A stretch of 39,019 nucleotides of DNA from a virus, in the IMG/VR virus record IMGVR_UViG_3300046000_009272, positions 1-39,019 of that record, one strand, 5' to 3'. The translations under genes were made by a program, and so were the position numbers. The notes under the pieces are model-generated. The model worked only from the letters and a program-made list of their open reading frames with translations, did not search any database and was not told the origin of the DNA. Each line of letters starts with the position of its first letter. Within the stretch, counting starts at the first letter, position 1. This document shows positions 37,315 through 39,019 of this stretch, piece after piece.

Positions 37315-37452
37315 ATGAATTTCATGTTAACTCCTTTAAAGAAAGCCACTTTAAATCGGGCTTTTGGAGTCAAGGACACGACCATTGCCAGCCAGCTGGG
37401 GGTGATGCAAGCGCAATACACCAACATGCGACGACTTGAGTGCTCAGTATGA
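37315..37452 (+). CDS. Small HTH-like protein before the excisionase gene (45 aa)
   Basis: The frame reads MNFMLTPLKKATLNRAFGVK, then DTTIASQLGVMQAQYTNMRR, a helix-turn-helix-like pattern. Its stop overlaps the start of the AlpA-like gene as ATGA, which supports coding. GTG at 37309, ATG at 37315 or ATG at 37324 are possible starts. The first part is A+T-rich with two CTTTAAA blocks (37334-37354). The 143 bases before it hold no gene I can support. Confidence 0.5.
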   Translation: MNFMLTPLKKATLNRAFGVKDTTIASQLGVMQAQYTNMRRLECSV

Positions 37453-37853
37453 ACATACTCAAACGCGGCCTCACCCACCAGGAAGCCATGGAATACGTGG
37501 GCGTGAAGCGCCGCACTTTTGACGAAGTGTGGCGGCCGCAGCTGGTGGCCATGCGTCAGGGTGCCTGCGTGATCTTTGACCGGTTGGACATTGACCGCCT
37601 GTTCGACCGCTTCAAACAAGAGGCTTCTGACCAGCCGAGTGCGGCCAACGATTCGACAAGCCAGCCGATCACGGCGCACAATGGCGGCCGGAACGAACGG
37701 CCCATCAAACCAAAAGGAGTAAATGTATGGGCCAAAACACACGGGGAATCTACCCCGAAGACAACGGGCTCTGGCAGGTTGATAAGTGGAAACGGGGCAC
37801 TCGATTTCGCCAGCGCGGCTTCGAGAGCTTTGACGAAGCGGAACGCTGGCTGA
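37449..37853 (+). CDS. AlpA/excisionase-like DNA-binding protein
   Basis: The 134-residue protein starts MNILKRGLTHQEAMEYVGVK, then RRTFDEVWRPQLVAMRQGAC and FDRLDIDRLFDRF, the winged HTH_17 / AlpA pattern of phage excisionases. Residues after 60 are Ser/Asn-rich and probably disordered. The last 127 bases overlap the integrase gene in another frame, so the tail may be shaped by that overlap. It likely directs excision with the integrase. Confidence 0.78.
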   Translation: MNILKRGLTHQEAMEYVGVKRRTFDEVWRPQLVAMRQGACVIFDRLDIDRLFDRFKQEASDQPSAANDSTSQPITAHNGGRNERPIKPKGVNVWAKTHGESTPKTTGSGRLISGNGALDFASAASRALTKRNAG

Positions 37854-38905
37854 TCACTCAGCTCGCGGGCCAGCGGGAGGTGCTGGTGCATGGCCAACGT
37901 GTCACGTACACGTTTAACCAGGCAGCAGCCCACTACATCAGCCTCAATGAGCAAAAGGCCTCTCTGGAAACCGAGATCTTCATGCTGCAAAGTGTTATGC
38001 CTTACATCGGAACGCTCGACCTGCACCAGGTGCACGATGGTTCGCTCGCGCCCTTCCAGACCGCAAGGTTGGCGGAAGGCCGCGCACACAAGACCATCAA
38101 CCTGGCGCTTGGCGTAGTGCGCCGAATTCTCAACCTGGCGGCCACAAGCTGGCGGGATGGGAGCGGTAAAACATGGCTGGAGCAGGCACCGAAGATCACA
38201 CTGCTCCCCCTGGTTGGGCACCAGCGCGAACCGCGCCCGATCACCTGGGGGGAACAGCGCACCCTGTTGCCCAAACTGCCAGACCACCTGGCACGCATGT
38301 CGCTGTTCACTTTGAACACTGGCGTGCGTGATGACGTGGTCTGCAGCCTGAAATGGGAATGGGAGATCAAGGTGCCCGAGTTGGGCATATCGGTATTCGA
38401 GGTGCCACGGGAGCACGTCAAAGGGCGCAAAAAATCGCGGGTGGTGATCTGCAATAGTGTGGCGCAGTCGGTCGTGGAAGCCGTGCGTGGCCAGCATAAG
38501 GACTACGTCTTTGTGTACCGCCGCGAACGGGTGAAAAACACCGACCAAGCGCCCAAGATGCCCTATCGACCTGTCGGGACCATGAACAACACTGCCTGGC
38601 AGACCGCACGCAAGGCCGCTGGCCTGGGCGATCTGCACGTGCACGACCTGCGCCACACCATTGGCATGCGTCTGCGCGAGGCGGGTGTGGCCGAGAGCAC
38701 GATATCCGACATCCTGTGGCACAGCACCAAGACCATGACCCAGCATTACAGCGTGGCTCAGATCGTGGAGCTGCACCAGGCACTGGAGAAGGTCAAGGAC
38801 GATGCAGGCCGGTGGAATAAGAGTCTGGCAACGCTCAAACGTGAGCAGGCGGGGGATTTCGGGGAGGCCACTCCCCCAAAAGTCCCCCAGGTGAAAGTGG
38901 CGTAG
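37727..38905 (+). CDS. int: Tyrosine-family integrase
   Basis: The 392-residue recombinase has the catalytic set Arg201 (NTGVRDDVV), Lys233 region (HVKGRKKS), His306 and Arg309 (HDLRH), His332 (WHST) and Tyr341 (QHYS). The N-terminal arm-binding part (GIYPEDNGLWQVDKWKRGTR) and the core-binding domain (about 60-150) are complete. AAAAGGAG stands eight bases before the ATG. The last codons lie inside the 99-base att repeat, and the tRNA-Arg target begins 44 bases after the stop. Confidence 0.94.
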   Translation: MGQNTRGIYPEDNGLWQVDKWKRGTRFRQRGFESFDEAERWLITQLAGQREVLVHGQRVTYTFNQAAAHYISLNEQKASLETEIFMLQSVMPYIGTLDLHQVHDGSLAPFQTARLAEGRAHKTINLALGVVRRILNLAATSWRDGSGKTWLEQAPKITLLPLVGHQREPRPITWGEQRTLLPKLPDHLARMSLFTLNTGVRDDVVCSLKWEWEIKVPELGISVFEVPREHVKGRKKSRVVICNSVAQSVVEAVRGQHKDYVFVYRRERVKNTDQAPKMPYRPVGTMNNTAWQTARKAAGLGDLHVHDLRHTIGMRLREAGVAESTISDILWHSTKTMTQHYSVAQIVELHQALEKVKDDAGRWNKSLATLKREQAGDFGEATPPKVPQVKVA

Positions 38906-38993
38906 AAACGAAAAACCCCTAGAACATCACTGTTCTAGGGGTATCGTTTGGTGCGGCTGGCAGGAATTGAACCCACGACCCCTTGGTTCGTAG
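38895..38993. repeat. attR: attR: right copy of integration repeat
   Basis: Identical to 1-99. It spans the last codons of int, the tRNA terminator and the tRNA-Arg 3' part up to the anticodon loop. Beyond it the intact tRNA sequence continues, showing this is the side where the tRNA was rebuilt. Confidence 0.92.
38915..38942 (-). terminator. Intrinsic terminator of tRNA-Arg
   Basis: The same perfect 12-bp stem and 4-base loop as at 21-48, with a T-tract on the minus strand, seven bases downstream of the tRNA 3' end. It also lies just after int and could end its message, as A-runs flank the other side. Confidence 0.82.
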
Positions 38994-39019
38994 CCAAGTA
39001 CTCTATCCAACTGAGCTAC
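38949..39019 (-). tRNA. tRNA-Arg(ACG), integration target, cut by window edge
   Basis: The minus strand reads from G7-T8-A9-G10 through D arm, anticodon stem CTTGG/CCAAG with loop CTACGAA (anticodon ACG), T arm GTGGG/CCTGC, acceptor strand CAGCCGC and A-CCA. Only the first six bases fall outside the window. The gene is kept whole by the integrated phage copy of its 3' part. Confidence 0.93.

Larger units (their letters stand above)
1..38993. mobile_element. Integrated temperate siphovirus-type prophage
   Basis: A full set of lysogeny, replication, packaging, head, tail, lysis and integration genes lies between two perfect 99-base direct repeats. The head and packaging genes are of HK97 type, and a tape measure gene of almost 1,200 codons implies a long tail. 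No essential structural gene is visibly broken, so the element may be able to excise. The usual lambda-like tail-tip genes (L, K, I, J) were not found after the tape measure. The left boundary is at or beyond base 1, because the repeat is already in progress there. Confidence 0.95.

Noticed and set aside
37041-37439. Plus-strand ORF after the small zinc-knuckle-like gene
   Set aside because: Composition is unnatural and it spans the gap and the small HTH frame; no ribosome site or coupling supports it.
37556-38776. Minus-strand ORF opposite the integrase
   Set aside because: The plus strand carries the full tyrosine recombinase catalytic set.
1-39019. CRISPR array or insertion sequence
   Set aside because: No regularly spaced short repeats and no transposase gene or terminal inverted repeats were seen.
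1-39019. Circular contig overlap as the reason for the terminal repeat
   Set aside because: The two 99-base copies diverge right at the anticodon loop, and the right side continues into an intact tRNA; this is att duplication, not assembly overlap.

Overview
This window is a complete-looking temperate phage genome (about 39 kb) integrated into a bacterial tRNA-Arg gene. A perfect 99-base direct repeat brackets it (1-99 and 38895-38993). The right copy belongs to a tRNA-Arg(ACG) gene that runs off the window; the left copy keeps only the part of the tRNA from the anticodon loop to the 3' end. The high G+C content, the HK97-type head genes, the CII-like regulator and the general gene style suggest a betaproteobacterial host, probably Burkholderiales/Comamonadaceae. 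That host assignment is inference from style, not from a search.

Left two thirds, minus strand, read right to left. Early genes: Cro-like repressor, a small ORF, CII-like regulator, a winged-helix-like protein, a large VapE-type primase-helicase, a hypothetical protein and a Q-like late regulator. After a strong intrinsic terminator come a phage-encoded initiator-type tRNA(CAU) and an HNH endonuclease. The late operon follows: small and large terminase, portal, prohead protease, HK97-fold capsid, head-tail connectors, tail terminator, tail tube, the G/GT chaperone pair with a probable -1 frameshift, tape measure, a distal tail protein, tail fibre, and fibre-assembly-like and membrane proteins. 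It ends with a holin / M15 endolysin / Rz / nested Rz1 lysis cassette and a D12-class adenine methyltransferase. Two small genes and repeated perfect-stem terminators close the left end.

Right third, plus strand. A CI-like repressor diverges from cro. A BRCT-domain protein and a secreted HNH nuclease follow. Then a tightly coupled operon of about 9 kb starts at a near-perfect sigma70 promoter (TTGACA-17-TACTAT). This promoter carries an operator-like palindrome of the same form as one between cI and cro. The operon holds small membrane proteins, an HD-domain phosphohydrolase, a diversity-generating retroelement (DGR), a long ParB-like protein, several phage hypotheticals, a small HTH protein, an AlpA-like excisionase and a tyrosine integrase beside attR.

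The standout system is the DGR. Two tandem, homologous small C-type-lectin-like target genes each end in a variable repeat. An Avd gene, one adenine-rich template repeat and a reverse transcriptase follow. All 11 differences between template and VR2 are at template adenines; 10 of 11 are in VR1. The targets are stand-alone 130 and 152 residue proteins in the early arm, far from the tail genes, so this does not look like the classic tail-fibre tropism switch. The tail-tip module is also unusually short. What the diversified proteins bind is the main open question.
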